From Candidatus Saccharimonadota bacterium (GTDB taxonomy: Bacteria > Patescibacteriota > Saccharimonadia > Saccharimonadales > UBA4665), in contig JAICKC010000009.1 of the NCBI GenBank assembly GCA_025928155.1, positions 1 through 53,090 on the forward strand: 53,090 bases of DNA. Reading direction: 5' to 3'. The notes beneath the pieces are model-generated. The model searched no databases. It was given only the letters and a program-made list of their open reading frames with translations, and was not told the origin of the DNA. How positions within the stretch are numbered: position 1 is the first letter of the stretch; every line of letters begins with the position of its first letter. Positions 7,292-16,702 of this stretch are shown piece by piece. The position numbers were made by a program, and so were the translations under genes.

Positions 7292-8551
7292 GTGGCTGAG
7301 CTAAGAACGGCCCGATACGGTGGGCAGGCTACTGCACCGGCTGGTGAGGTTCGGCGGCATCGCCCTGACTACTGGCTGATTGTGCTCGCGCTGCTGCTAG
7401 TGGCGGTTGGACTGACGGTGGTCTACGCCATTACACCAGCTCTCAGCGTGACCGACGGTGTCACAGGGGCACATTACGTGATACGCCAGTTAATAGCCGT
7501 AGGCCTGAGTGCCGTAGCCTTTCTTATAACGGCACGCATCCCCTTAAGAGTTTGGCAAAAGTGGCAAATGGCGCTGCTCATTGTGGCGGCCCTCGGTACG
7601 CTGGTGGCGCTCGTCATGCCGGTTCTCCCGCAGTACCCGGCGCACCGCTGGATACGCCTGGGCGGCTTGAGCCTGCAGTCGGTAGAGATGGTAAAGTTCG
7701 CGCTGCTGTTTTACCTGGGGACGTTTTTTGCCAATCGCTATCAGAAGGGGAACTTGGGGGACAGTAAACAAACGCTGTACCCGCTGCTGGTGCTCATATG
7801 TGTGGCCGGTGTCGTTATCGGGGGCATCCAGAGTGACTTTGGTTCTACGGTGGTAATTGTAGCCATGGTGGCCTCGATGGCGTGGCTAACCGGCATGCCA
7901 GTACGCAAAATAGCCCCGGTTGCGGCCGTGCTGGTGCTGGGGGCCGTGTTACTGATTGCCAGCACGCCGTACCGCCGCGAACGCCTGGCCACATACCTGC
8001 ACCCGGAAAGTAACTGCCTGACGACCGGCTACCAAGCCTGTCAGGCGCTGATCGCCGTCGGTTCGGGCGGTATCGCGGGGCTAGGCCTGGGGCGCAGTGT
8101 GCAGGCGTACGGCTACTTGCCGGAGGCACAGGATGACTCAATCTTCGCTATTTATGCTGAAAAATTCGGCTTCCTGGGCGTTATGGTACTGCTTGGGCTA
8201 TTTGGCGTGCTGTTTGCGCGGCTGCGGAGCATTATCGAGCGTGCACCGGATATGTTTAGCCGGCTGGTTGTAGCCGGTGTGCTGGCCTGGTTGAGTACGC
8301 AGATGGTTATCAACGTGGGCGCTATGGTCGGCCTGCTGCCGGTCAAGGGTATTACATTGCCGTTTGTGAGCTACGGTGGCACCAGCGTACTGTTTGTGGG
8401 CGCGGCGCTTGGCCTGGTATTTCAGATTTCGCATTATACTAGTTTTGGTACCCGTAACGTGCAGCGCAGAAAGGATGGCGGCGATGAAGATAGTGGTGAC
8501 GGGCGGCGGCTCCGGCGGCCATATCACTCCGATCTTAGCGGTCGCTCATGA
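7292..8551 (+). CDS. ftsW: FtsW-type SEDS glycan polymerase
   Basis: 419 aa. A cytoplasmic N-terminus of ~25 residues is followed by about ten transmembrane helices; conserved SEDS features include HRWIRLGGLSLQSVE, GIQSDFGSTVV, the YLPEAQDDSIFA loop and LPVKGITLPFVSYGGTS. SEDS proteins polymerise lipid II and pair with a class B PBP, here the adjacent ftsI. The start is a GTG at 7292 with a weak AAGG upstream. The last ~68 bp overlap murG in another frame, so the basic C-terminal tail is constrained by murG. Confidence 0.93.
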   Translation: MAELRTARYGGQATAPAGEVRRHRPDYWLIVLALLLVAVGLTVVYAITPALSVTDGVTGAHYVIRQLIAVGLSAVAFLITARIPLRVWQKWQMALLIVAALGTLVALVMPVLPQYPAHRWIRLGGLSLQSVEMVKFALLFYLGTFFANRYQKGNLGDSKQTLYPLLVLICVAGVVIGGIQSDFGSTVVIVAMVASMAWLTGMPVRKIAPVAAVLVLGAVLLIASTPYRRERLATYLHPESNCLTTGYQACQALIAVGSGGIAGLGLGRSVQAYGYLPEAQDDSIFAIYAEKFGFLGVMVLLGLFGVLFARLRSIIERAPDMFSRLVVAGVLAWLSTQMVINVGAMVGLLPVKGITLPFVSYGGTSVLFVGAALGLVFQISHYTSFGTRNVQRRKDGGDEDSGDGRRLRRPYHSDLSGRS

Positions 8552-9668
8552 GCTGAAGCGCTTGCGGCCCGATGCAGAAGTTATCTACATTGGCCAAAAG
8601 GGCGACCACCTGAGTGACATCCCGGCGCAGGATTCGAGTATCGATGCGGTGCATGCCATCTGGGCCGGTAAGCTACGCCGCTACGCTGATGAAGACTGGC
8701 GGCAGTGGCTGAACGTGCGCACGCAAGGTCTGAATCTGCGCGACGCTGGCCGGCTGACGCGCGGAGTAGGGCAGAGTTACCGTTTGCTGCGCAAGCTCAA
8801 GCCAGACGTGGTGTTTACGCGAGGGGGTTTTGTGAGTGTGCCGGTGGCTATCGGTGCATACCTAAACCACGTCCCGTACATTACCCATGATAGCGATAGC
8901 GTCCCGAGCCTAGCTAACCGTCTGATCGCTCCGCGCGCGGCGCTGCATGCCGTCGCGCTACCGGCCGAAGTCTACCCCTATCCGCGCAGTAAAACCATAA
9001 CAGTGGGGGTGCCAGTGAGCACCGAATACCGGCCGGTTACGCCTGAGCTTATGCGGCAGTACCGACGCGAACTGGGGCTCGATTATAAGCACCTTGTGTT
9101 CCTAACCGGCGGTGGCAATGGCTCACGTATCCTGAATGTTGCGCTGGTACAGAACGCGCGCTATCTGCTCGGCGGCCACCCGGATCTGGCTATCGTACAT
9201 GTAGCCGGCCGTAGTCTAGAGGCCGAAACCAGTGCAGCGTACGATGCACTGAATCTCGGCGGTGCCCGTCAGCGTGTGCAAGTCCATGGGTTTATCAATG
9301 GGCTCGCCAAGTATACAGGAGCGTCCGATATAGTCATTACCCGCAGCGGAGCGACGACGTTGGCCGAGCTGGCTATCCAGGGCAAGGCGTGCATTATCGT
9401 GCCGGCGCCGCAGCTGGTTGGCGGTCACCAGGTCAAGAATGCCAAGTTGTTCGCCCATGAAAAGGCTATTGTAACTATGAGCGAAGAACAGATTGAGCAG
9501 CCGGAAAGGCTAGGGCGAACAATTAGCGAACTAATGGATAACGTCGCCTACCGCGAGTCGCTGGCACACAATCTCAGCAAATATGCGCACCCGCAAGCGG
9601 CTACCGAGCTGGCGGAGCTTATCGTTAAAACGGCGGGCGGGGAAGGGCGGCATGTTCGGGCGCACTAA
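8484..9668 (+). CDS. murG: UDP-GlcNAc:lipid I N-acetylglucosaminyltransferase MurG
   Basis: 394 aa GT-B glycosyltransferase that converts lipid I to lipid II. The N-terminal glycine-rich loop GGGSGGH is at residues 7-13; TRGGFVSVPVA and THDSDSVPSLANR follow in the N-domain, and the donor-binding RSGATTLAELAIQGKACIIVP lies in the C-domain. The ATG at 8484 is preferred because AAAGG lies 9-13 nt upstream and the N-terminus is family-like; an ATG at 8475 and an earlier frame opening at 8376 would add residues foreign to MurG. It overlaps ftsW by 68 bp and ftsQ by 17 bp. Confidence 0.93.
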   Translation: MKIVVTGGGSGGHITPILAVAHELKRLRPDAEVIYIGQKGDHLSDIPAQDSSIDAVHAIWAGKLRRYADEDWRQWLNVRTQGLNLRDAGRLTRGVGQSYRLLRKLKPDVVFTRGGFVSVPVAIGAYLNHVPYITHDSDSVPSLANRLIAPRAALHAVALPAEVYPYPRSKTITVGVPVSTEYRPVTPELMRQYRRELGLDYKHLVFLTGGGNGSRILNVALVQNARYLLGGHPDLAIVHVAGRSLEAETSAAYDALNLGGARQRVQVHGFINGLAKYTGASDIVITRSGATTLAELAIQGKACIIVPAPQLVGGHQVKNAKLFAHEKAIVTMSEEQIEQPERLGRTISELMDNVAYRESLAHNLSKYAHPQAATELAELIVKTAGGEGRHVRAH

Positions 9669-10584
9669 GAGTAAAAGTACCCAGCCGCCGCCAGAAAGTC
9701 GCCACCGTGTAATGCAAGGGGGCGGCGGCCCGCGGCCATTTTCGTACTACACGAGCCGAATATCAGGCGTACCCGAAATACCGCGCGCCGCACCCGCACG
9801 GCAGCTGCAAACCCAGGCTTCGCCGGAACAAAAACACTCGACCCGTACGTGGCTGAGCGGCTGGGCGTTTTGGGTGCTGCTCATTGTGGTGATAGCGTGC
9901 GCCGGCAAGGTGCTGCTACTCAGCAATAACCCCAAGATAGTGGTGGTAGGTAAAACACCAGTCACAGCTACCTACATGCAGTCAAATGATGTCTACGCTG
10001 CGGCGGCGCAAAAAATCCTCGCCAGCAGCGCAACGAGCCGTAGCAAGCTCACCATCGACCCAAATGGCGTGGCCGAGGCGCTCAAACAGCAATTTCCTGA
10101 GCTCCTCGACGTCTCGATGAGCATTCCGCTAGTGGGTAACCGGCCGGTGCTATACCTACAGCCCGCCGCGCCGACGCTTGTCCTCGAGACGGCCAAGGGC
10201 AACTACGCACTCAGCAAGACGGGCGTGGTGCTGTCGCGCCTGCATAGTCTACCTGCCGGCGTGCCACTGGTGGTCGACCAGTCCGGTCTTACTCCCCAGA
10301 GTGGTAAGCAGGTGTTGCCGAGCGGTACGGTGACCTTTGCGACGACGGTGGTATATCAGTTTACGGCTAAACACCTTGCAGTCAGTGCATTTGCACTGCC
10401 TGTCAACACGTCCTACGAGCTTGATGCTCGTCTGGAGGGCCAAACATATGCCATACGGTTTAATTTGCAAGCAGATCCGCTGACGCAAAGCGGGGCGGTC
10501 CTTGCGACGCTGCACCAACTTGGCGAGGTGGCGCCAAGTCAGTATCTGGACGTGCGAGTGCCGGGCAAAGTCTATTACAAGTAG
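9652..10584 (+). CDS. ftsQ: FtsQ-like division protein
   Basis: 310 aa bitopic protein: a basic cytoplasmic N-terminus of ~75 residues, one transmembrane helix (AFWVLLIVVIACAGKVLLL), then an extracytoplasmic POTRA-like/FtsQ domain ending in LDVRVPGKVYYK, matching the D-x-R-V-P-x-R/K-x-x-y close of FtsQ beta domains. The ATG at 9652 has a GGGGAAGGGCGG tract before it and lies within the end of murG, giving translational coupling. FtsQ links FtsL/FtsB to the divisome. The usual next genes ftsA and ftsZ do not follow. Confidence 0.85.
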   Translation: MFGRTKSKSTQPPPESRHRVMQGGGGPRPFSYYTSRISGVPEIPRAAPARQLQTQASPEQKHSTRTWLSGWAFWVLLIVVIACAGKVLLLSNNPKIVVVGKTPVTATYMQSNDVYAAAAQKILASSATSRSKLTIDPNGVAEALKQQFPELLDVSMSIPLVGNRPVLYLQPAAPTLVLETAKGNYALSKTGVVLSRLHSLPAGVPLVVDQSGLTPQSGKQVLPSGTVTFATTVVYQFTAKHLAVSAFALPVNTSYELDARLEGQTYAIRFNLQADPLTQSGAVLATLHQLGEVAPSQYLDVRVPGKVYYK

Positions 10585-10862
10585 CATTGGTCGGTTCGTG
10601 TCCCCCGGCCCCTATTGGCGTTCGGAATTTGTTCAATAGGGTTTAGAAGATTAGGGAAGTATGAATAACATGTAAAAATATTTTTTATAGTGTATGTCAA
10701 ATTTTTAGGGTAGAGGAGCAGAGAAGGAAGGGGGGAGTTATAAATGGCAACAAAGCCGTGAAAATGCAAGTCTTATAAGGATTTTCACGATCTTCTGTGG
10801 ATAAGTCGTACAATCAGTTAGCGTCTTGGCTGAATTCCGGACGCTAGGAGATGAGATTGAGG

Positions 10863-10922
10863 ATGGCCGCCCGTGCATCTAGCCGTATCCGTATAGGTAA
10901 TATGCGCTATATTCTGCACTAG
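10863..10922 (+). CDS. possible 19-aa basic peptide ORF
   Basis: Reads MAARASSRIRIGNMRYILH. AGGAG lies 12 nt upstream (a second ATG at 10851 is also in frame). It is rich in Arg and Ile and overlaps the SD of the next tiny ORF. It is plausible as a leader pair but short enough to arise by chance. Confidence 0.2.
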   Translation: MAARASSRIRIGNMRYILH

Positions 10923-10937
10923 GAGGCTCCGCGAACC

Positions 10938-11003
10938 ATGCAGCGCAGTGCATTTAGTGAGTTTTGTGGCAGCATATCCCCTGCAAGAGTAGTAATGAGT
11001 TAA
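10938..11003 (+). CDS. possible 21-aa peptide ORF with strong SD
   Basis: Reads MQRSAFSEFCGSISPARVVMS. A full AGGAGG (10921-10926) precedes ATG 10938 by 11 nt and overlaps the stop of the previous tiny ORF. No family recognised; the only support is the SD. Confidence 0.25.
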   Translation: MQRSAFSEFCGSISPARVVMS

Positions 11004-11252
11004 CCTCTCTATATAGTATATTCACGTCGTAAAATATACATTGTGCGACATCTAGCTCATACCTTTTTGGCCGCCTCCTCTAGGCCACTACTTTGTCTCA
11101 GACTTTGACCCTGCCCCGTCTACCCATGTTTTAATTTTTCTACCGCCCTCCTGTCGCCTCTGCCTTATTTCACCTTTACGATTTTAGCCATCATCCTCAT
11201 AATTACGGCAGCTTCGTCCGTACTCCATGTTCGTCTTTTGTATATAAATGTA

Positions 11253-11285
11253 CGAACAGTCTGTAAAGCTGTTCGCTTTTTGTTT
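11253..11285 (+). terminator. intrinsic terminator (plus strand)
   Basis: CGAACAG (11253-11259) pairs with CTGTTCG (11269-11275), followed by CTTTTTGTTT. It points rightward, opposite to the next gene, so it should end a plus-strand transcript from the ftsQ spacer. Confidence 0.7.
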
Positions 11286-11307
11286 AGCTCCACCTGCGCT
11301 CCCTGTA

Positions 11308-12336
11308 CTACTCGGCGAGCTCGTAGGTGGCTTTAGCAACGCGCTTGAACTGTGGCTTGCTCTGGAGGTTCAAAAGGATGGTGGTTTCTTTGACGAAACG
11401 ACTCTTGAGTACCCGCTTGACGATTTCGTCGCGATGCAGTGGCTCGCCGGCGTCTTTGAGCACCTCAGAGATGGTGTCAGCTACGGTGCCCTTCTTATAG
11501 CCCCACTCGCGTAGAGCATAAATGCCGCGGCCGATGAGAACGAAGCGCTTATCCTTGATAAGTTCATTGTGGATGGCTTGGGTAGTGACGTCTTTGCGCT
11601 TGAAGTCACTGGCCTTAATGGCCTCGGCGATTTCGTTGAAGTGCATGTGTTTGCCGTTTTCGCTGAGAATCACGTAGATTTTGTCGCGGATATTTTTGGG
11701 GTTGACCGTCGGCCACTTTACGAGGCCCCAGCGGCCATTCAGGGTGGCTAGCTGCTTGGAAGTGCTGGCGAGCGCGGTCGCGTAGATATCGTTCGGCATG
11801 TTGGCGGCCTTGGTAAGTTCTTTGACTTCCAGCGGCTTGCCTGCTCGGCCAATGGCGTCTACCAGCTTGGCGACCTCAGCCTTAATGGCTGGTTCGTCGT
11901 GCGCGCTTTTGTTGCCGGCCGACTGGTAGAAGTTATCGTCTTCAGAGATAGCGCTAACACGCGGGCAGAGCTCAGTCAGGAATGCTAACCGACTTTGGTC
12001 AGTACGGGTATTCTCGGCAGTGAGTTCGGCACCGAGGGCCGTAATACGGGTAGTCTGCCCTGTCGCCTCGATAGCGGCGAACAAGGTGATTTCGATCTCG
12101 GCGATGTGTGGCAGCGTTGCAGCGTTGCTGCGCAGGCGAGTCATCACCGACTTCTCAAGCTGACGGACACGCTCGCGGGTAATACCCAGCAGCTCACCAA
12201 TCTGTTCTAAGGTTTCCTTACGGTCGAATAGGCCAAAACGGCGGGCAATAATCTCGCGTTCACGCTCCCGTTCGATACTTGCCAGGATATCCTGAACAAC
12301 GGTTTCGGTGTTTAAAATGGTCTTCTCGGTAGTCAT
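11308..12336 (-). CDS. sigma region 4 / HARE-HTH fusion transcription factor
   Basis: 342 aa. Residues ~25-75 match sigma70 region 4: REREIIARRFGLF, then TLEQIGELLGITRERVRQLE, the helix-turn-helix that reads -35 boxes. Sigma regions 1-3 are absent; only ~25 residues precede it. The C-terminal half contains HARE-HTH/RpoE-delta-like repeats: IRDKIYVILSENGKHMHFNEI around residue 215 and a second one (ISEVLKDAGEPLHRDEIVKRVL) near 290. The protein may act at RNA polymerase as an accessory -35 reader or delta-like factor rather than as a full sigma. It is on the minus strand and reads away from the 12.5-16 kb genes. Confidence 0.8.
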   Translation of the reverse strand: MTTEKTILNTETVVQDILASIEREREREIIARRFGLFDRKETLEQIGELLGITRERVRQLEKSVMTRLRSNAATLPHIAEIEITLFAAIEATGQTTRITALGAELTAENTRTDQSRLAFLTELCPRVSAISEDDNFYQSAGNKSAHDEPAIKAEVAKLVDAIGRAGKPLEVKELTKAANMPNDIYATALASTSKQLATLNGRWGLVKWPTVNPKNIRDKIYVILSENGKHMHFNEIAEAIKASDFKRKDVTTQAIHNELIKDKRFVLIGRGIYALREWGYKKGTVADTISEVLKDAGEPLHRDEIVKRVLKSRFVKETTILLNLQSKPQFKRVAKATYELAE

Positions 12337-12500
12337 ACGTTATTACTACTATAAACTATTGCATTTAAAAGTCAACAGTGATTATTAAGGACTACCAGTT
12401 ATAGTAGCACAAAAAAATGCGCTTATGCCTAGTTCCTGTTGTAAAAAGTTACTATGCAACATTATGGATAGCAGCGCCGTTATCTTTTCGGGCGTGAAAA

Positions 12501-13749
12501 TTAGCGCGGATCTGGGTCCCACTGGTGGTACAGCATGCGGTCGGGACGGCCTCTGAGCTGGAGCGTTCTTGCAAAACTATCCTGGGCCGAGTGCCCAATG
12601 CCGGGAATCACGAAGAGGTAGGAGGTTGCACCCCTATCAAGATAGGGGTATACGAACTTCCGTATATATTCTCTTTTTGCTTCTATCCGGCCGCGTCGGG
12701 TGTAGCCCATAGCATTAGGTCCAGGCCCGACAGGAACACGTGAGCCGACTGCATCGTTATCGTACTCTCCGACAGTCCATACGGTGCGTAGTAAGGAGTT
12801 TTCCAGGGCCACGCGTGGATGATAGCTCAGCAAGAAATCACGGACGTATGGCGGCGGCCCGAATATATCGAAGTCCTCAGCGTTAGGGTCATAGAGGCTG
12901 TGCGGCCAGCGGTTGGCCGGGTCGTTGTTTGTCATCCTCATCCACTCCCATCTATGATACTGTGGTCTGCTTGAGTTGCTGAGTCGAACCGGGTGCCATC
13001 GTTGAACGGTGCCGGGGTTTTGTGACCTCGCTCGGACTTGTACGTCATGCTCCTCTAGCCGCAGCTCGGACCGTCCCCATGTCAGACGCCGGTCAACGAC
13101 TTGTCCGCCCTCCGAGTTCCCTACTTCGCATAACTCCTTATGTTATAGGGCATATCTCGTAGATGAAGTCCAAGAGGTAGTCTATAGCCTCGAAATAGCT
13201 GTAAGGAGGCGAAGGCACCTCGGCCGGTTCGCCACCGCGTGCGCCGTTGATACCCCAGCGGAGTGTGCTATCGTCTATCGGGTCGACTGCCGCGGGTGCC
13301 TGTGGGGCGATAACCAATACGCCCCCTTCGTCGAAGTCTTTTCGCAGGCTGTGGCGGATAAAGTTATGATAGTAGTCGTGTGCGTTGCGTAGCTCGCCAT
13401 GATAAACAACGTAAACCTTTCGTATATCCTCATAGAGTCGGCCCTCGTTAAGCTTCCTTGAAGCTACAAATGGCAGTATGCTCGGATCACTTTCACCGTA
13501 GTCACGTGGCAGCTCGAAAAACTGGTTCCCGATTCGGGCAGACCGCAAGGGGTCTTCCTCGGGTATGGTGGCGGCTGCCTCATCTGCAGTCATAGCGTCT
13601 GGTGTGCCAGCTAGACGGGCGTTTGATTCTTGACGGCGCCAAGCGGCGGCCTGAGGGTTTAGTACAGGCAGGCCTGCGAACTGATCAAGATAGGATCCAA
13701 GGTCAGGCAGTTCAGTAAATTGTTCTGGATACGTGTCAACGCCTCGCAC
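12501..13749 (-). pseudogene. alpha/beta hydrolase split by a +1 frameshift
   Basis: The 5' part (13749-13138, 203 aa) has a hydrolase N-terminus with the YHGELRNAHDY strand/loop and stops at TAA 13140-13138 just where the nucleophile strand should begin. In the +1 frame the sequence continues CEVGNSEGGQVVD, a G-x-S-x-G nucleophile elbow, then NPGTVQRW and, to 12501, the rest of the hydrolase ending with PGIGHSAQDSF (probable catalytic His region). The halves are adjacent and in order, so this is one gene of roughly 415 codons with a single-base lesion near 13138-13145. It may be a decayed gene, an assembly error or recoding. ATG 12941 would give an isolated C-terminal fragment without the nucleophile. 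Confidence 0.8.
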
Positions 13750-13770
13750 CCCTAAAGCATAGCACGGAGA

Positions 13771-16065
13771 CTACTGCTGCCGGCGGCGGAAGGTACGGCG
13801 TTTGGTTTCGGGGGCGGCTGCTAGCATTTCCACTGCCTTTTCGCGTGGAATGCTCTTGGGGTCGATCTCTTTAGGGATTTTGGCATTCTTTTTGCCATCA
13901 GTCACGTAGGGGCCAAACCGGCCCTTGAGTACCTTTATCCCATCGCCAAAGTCGGCAATGTTCTTTTCACGGTCGGCTTTTAACTTGGCGGCATATAGTT
14001 CTCGGGCTTTTTCTAGCGTGATTTTACGCGGATCTTCCGGCTTGATACTCACAAATAGTTTGTCGATGACGATGTACGGTCCAAACCGGCCGATGTTGGC
14101 CTTAATGTCCTTGCCATCCTCGGTCTGCCCTACGAGGCGCGGCAGCTGGAACATTTCGAGCGCCTGCTCAAGAGTGACGGTCTCTATCTTGGCGCCGGTA
14201 GGCATAGTGGCAAAATCCGGTTTTTGAGCTTCATCTTCACTATTATCACCACGCTGCAGCATGGGCCCGAACCGGCCAAACCGGGCGTAAATAGGCTCGT
14301 TAGTCTTAGGGTCATGACCGATGAGGCGTGTCTGGGTAGCCTCGGCGCGGGAAATGTCGGCGCTCATCTCGACCAGTTTATGGAACGGGTCATAGAACTC
14401 GTGCAGAACGCCGACGCGGTCTTTCCGAGCCAGCGCAATCTGGTCGAGCTCCTCCTCAATATCCTTGGTGAAATCATAATCCATGACTTCCCCGAAGTGT
14501 TTGACGAGGAAATCGGTGACCACCTTGCCCGTATCGGTCGGGAACAGCTTGTTGGTGTCACGGCCGTACATTAGCTTTTCGGTAGTTTGGGCGATACTCC
14601 CCTTCTCGAGGGTAAGTTTCTGGATATCTTTCTCGATACCTTCCAGATCACCCCGCTCCACATAGCCGCGCGTCTGAATGGTGTTAATAGTGCTTGCGTA
14701 GGTGCTTGGGCGGCCGATGCCCATTTCTTCCAGCTTTTTGACCAGTGTAGCTTCGGTGTAACGAGCGGGGCCACGACTCAAGTTCTCTAGCGCTTCGGCG
14801 CGCTGCAGTTTTAGTTCGTCACCTTTGTTTAACTCTGGAAGCAAGGTGTCGTCGCCGCTGCGACCATAGACCTTCAAAAAGCCGTCAAACAGCACTACCT
14901 GGCCTTTAGCTTCCATCACTTCTTTAGATTCGCTAGCGGTAATGCTCACCGTGGTATTCTCGAGTTGGGCCGGCGCCATCTGACTAGCCAGGGTACGGCG
15001 CCAGATGAGGTTGTAGAGCTTGGTCTGCTGGTCGTCGTCGCCTGCAAATTCCTTAGTGACATTGGTGGGGCGAATGGCTTCGTGGGCTTCTTGGGCGTTC
15101 GCGCTCTTGCTCTTGAACGTGCGGTACTGGTGATACTGCTCGCCGTATTTTTCTTTGATAAAGCCTGTCATAGCGCCCAGAGCTTGGGTACTTAAGTTAA
15201 CAGAGTCAGTACGCATGTAGGTGATGTGGCCCGCTTCATACAGGCGCTGAGCGGTGCGCATGGTGGTACGGGGACTGTAGCCGAGCTTTGACGAAGCCTC
15301 TTGCTGCAGGGTGCTGGTGGTGAATGGCGCGCCCGGGTTGCGGCTACCGGGTTTCTGTACAATGTCTGCCACCGTAAATTGGCTTTTAGCAAAAGCTTCC
15401 AGCACTTTTTGAACTTCTTCGGCGGTTTTGAATTTGGTTTCGCTGGCGGCTGACAGCACTGTGCCGTCACTCAAGGTGAATTCTGCGGTGAGTTTGAAGG
15501 TACTTTCGGGGGGATGGGCGTCAATTTCGGCTTCGCGCTCGACAATGAGACGGACGGCTACGCTCTGCACGCGTCCGGCGGACAGACCGGCACGGACTTT
15601 GCGCCACAACACCGGGCTGAGCTCAAAACCCACTAAATAGTCTAGCGACTGTCGTGCCTGCTGTGCTTCCACTAGATTCATATCAATTGTGCGGGGATTT
15701 TTGACGGCTTCGTCCAGTGCGCCTTGGGTAATTTCGTGGAATACGATGCGCTTGGTGGTTTTGGGGTCGAGCTTGAGTACCTCGGCCACATGCCAGGCGA
15801 TCGCCTCTCCCTCACGATCTTCATCGCTTGCTAGCCAAACGGTGGCACCTTTGGCAGCTTTTTTGAGCTCGGCGATCACCTTGGTTTTTTCGGGGTCGAC
15901 TTCGAATTTGGGTGCAAAATTATGCGCCACGTCAACACTGCCGTTCTTGCTCGGCAGGCCACGGATGTGGCCGATGGAGCTTTTAACGGTGTAATCTTTA
16001 CCTAAATATTTTTCGATTGTTTTCGCCTTGGCCGGCGACTCTACGATTACTAAGTTTTTTGCCAT
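13771..16065 (-). CDS. topA: DNA topoisomerase I (type IA)
   Basis: 764 aa. It relaxes negative supercoils. The N-terminal Toprim domain has VIVESPAKAKTIEKYLG at the start and SDEDREGEAIAWH; the catalytic Tyr is in ITYMRTDSVNLS (Tyr ~283); GIGRPSTYASTI follows. Instead of Cys4 zinc fingers the C-terminus has zinc-less Topo-C repeats (RFGRFGPMLQRG, NIGRFGPYI, KGRFGPYVTDG), then a Lys/Arg-rich tail. ATG 16065 gives the canonical N-terminus. Length is normal. Confidence 0.96.
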   Translation of the reverse strand: MAKNLVIVESPAKAKTIEKYLGKDYTVKSSIGHIRGLPSKNGSVDVAHNFAPKFEVDPEKTKVIAELKKAAKGATVWLASDEDREGEAIAWHVAEVLKLDPKTTKRIVFHEITQGALDEAVKNPRTIDMNLVEAQQARQSLDYLVGFELSPVLWRKVRAGLSAGRVQSVAVRLIVEREAEIDAHPPESTFKLTAEFTLSDGTVLSAASETKFKTAEEVQKVLEAFAKSQFTVADIVQKPGSRNPGAPFTTSTLQQEASSKLGYSPRTTMRTAQRLYEAGHITYMRTDSVNLSTQALGAMTGFIKEKYGEQYHQYRTFKSKSANAQEAHEAIRPTNVTKEFAGDDDQQTKLYNLIWRRTLASQMAPAQLENTTVSITASESKEVMEAKGQVVLFDGFLKVYGRSGDDTLLPELNKGDELKLQRAEALENLSRGPARYTEATLVKKLEEMGIGRPSTYASTINTIQTRGYVERGDLEGIEKDIQKLTLEKGSIAQTTEKLMYGRDTNKLFPTDTGKVVTDFLVKHFGEVMDYDFTKDIEEELDQIALARKDRVGVLHEFYDPFHKLVEMSADISRAEATQTRLIGHDPKTNEPIYARFGRFGPMLQRGDNSEDEAQKPDFATMPTGAKIETVTLEQALEMFQLPRLVGQTEDGKDIKANIGRFGPYIVIDKLFVSIKPEDPRKITLEKARELYAAKLKADREKNIADFGDGIKVLKGRFGPYVTDGKKNAKIPKEIDPKSIPREKAVEMLAAAPETKRRTFRRRQQ

Positions 16066-16180
16066 AAGTTATTTAAGCAGTATAGCGCACTTTGTTAACA
16101 TGAAGGCCAAGCATACCCTATCGCACTATACTTTTGCAAGTGATGTGTGAGAAAAGTTACAAAAATTGTTGGCGCAACTC

Positions 16181-16351
16181 CTATAGATAGTTTTTAGCGA
16201 CCTTGTAGCCGACCCAAATGCCGAACAGGCTGCCGACGGTGCTTAAGAAAAGTGACCACATGCCGATGCCGCTCGTGTGGTCTAGCAGGCTGCCAACCCA
16301 TCCGCCCAGCGTGCCGAAGATAGTTATGCCGAGGAAGATCATCAGCTTCAT
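16181..16351 (-). CDS. 56-aa membrane protein (AtpZ/AtpI-like topology)
   Basis: Starts MKLMIFLGITIFGTLGGWVG and ends GIWVGYKVAKNYL. It has two glycine-rich helices separated by a short SLLDHTSGIGMWS loop. The helix-loop-helix plan with repeated G-x-x-x-G resembles AtpZ/AtpI-like small proteins, but no family is claimed. It lies between topA and a 22-bp perfect hairpin and is read in the same direction as topA. Confidence 0.65.
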   Translation of the reverse strand: MKLMIFLGITIFGTLGGWVGSLLDHTSGIGMWSLFLSTVGSLFGIWVGYKVAKNYL

Positions 16352-16368
16352 ACCACTACTGTAGCATA

Positions 16369-16417
16369 AGCAGTTCCCACAACTTTGAACTGAGCGTTCA
16401 AAGTTGTGGGAACTGCT
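16369..16417. repeat. 22-bp perfect inverted repeat
   Basis: Arms 16369-16390 and 16396-16417 are perfectly complementary with the 5-nt loop TGAGC (outer sequence AGCAGTTCCC). No T-run follows on either strand. It starts 18 bp upstream of the 56-aa ORF. It could be an operator, a cruciform or part of a mobile-element end. Confidence 0.8.
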
Positions 16418-16667
16418 GGAGGTTGGGATTTAATGAGGGCCTTTAAGCTGCTTCGGAGGTAGCGGGCATCCGGACAACAGAGTATCATAATTTATCAATA
16501 TTCTACCTCTGTTATCTCATAGCCCAGTGATTGTTGCCGAGAGGGCGGATTTTGCCGCTGGTTTTCAGCATAGTCAGGGCGGTGTCCGGGTGTCCCCTAG
16601 CTTCCTGGGATAAGCATTAGCGTTTAATGTAAGATCTTTTACTTCCGCGCCAATATGTGAAAAAGTA
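16418..16667. other. 250-bp spacer before the ncRNA promoter
   Basis: No gene seen. It contains GAGGTAG/CTACCTC and AACAGAG/CTCTGTT inverted repeats around 16455-16523, the latter resembling the arms of the repeat family at 42-50 kb. Confidence 0.4.
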
Positions 16668-16696
16668 TTGACATATAAGCATAATTTTGCTAGAAT
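16668..16696 (+). promoter_or_regulatory. consensus promoter of the 394-nt RNA
   Basis: TTGACA (16668-16673), 17-bp spacer, TAGAAT (16691-16696). Start of transcription is expected near 16703. Confidence 0.85.
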
Positions 16697-16702
16697 GGCA
16701 AT

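Larger units (their letters stand above)
10585..11307. other. 723-bp intergenic region after ftsQ
   Basis: No gene over 30 codons is convincing. Visible items: a DnaA-box-like TGTGGATAA at 10796-10804, two tiny ORFs with SD sequences (10863-10922 and 10938-11003), a pyrimidine-rich stretch at 11060-11240, and a plus-strand terminator at 11253-11285. Something rightward may therefore be transcribed here, either the tiny ORFs or a small RNA. Confidence 0.5.
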
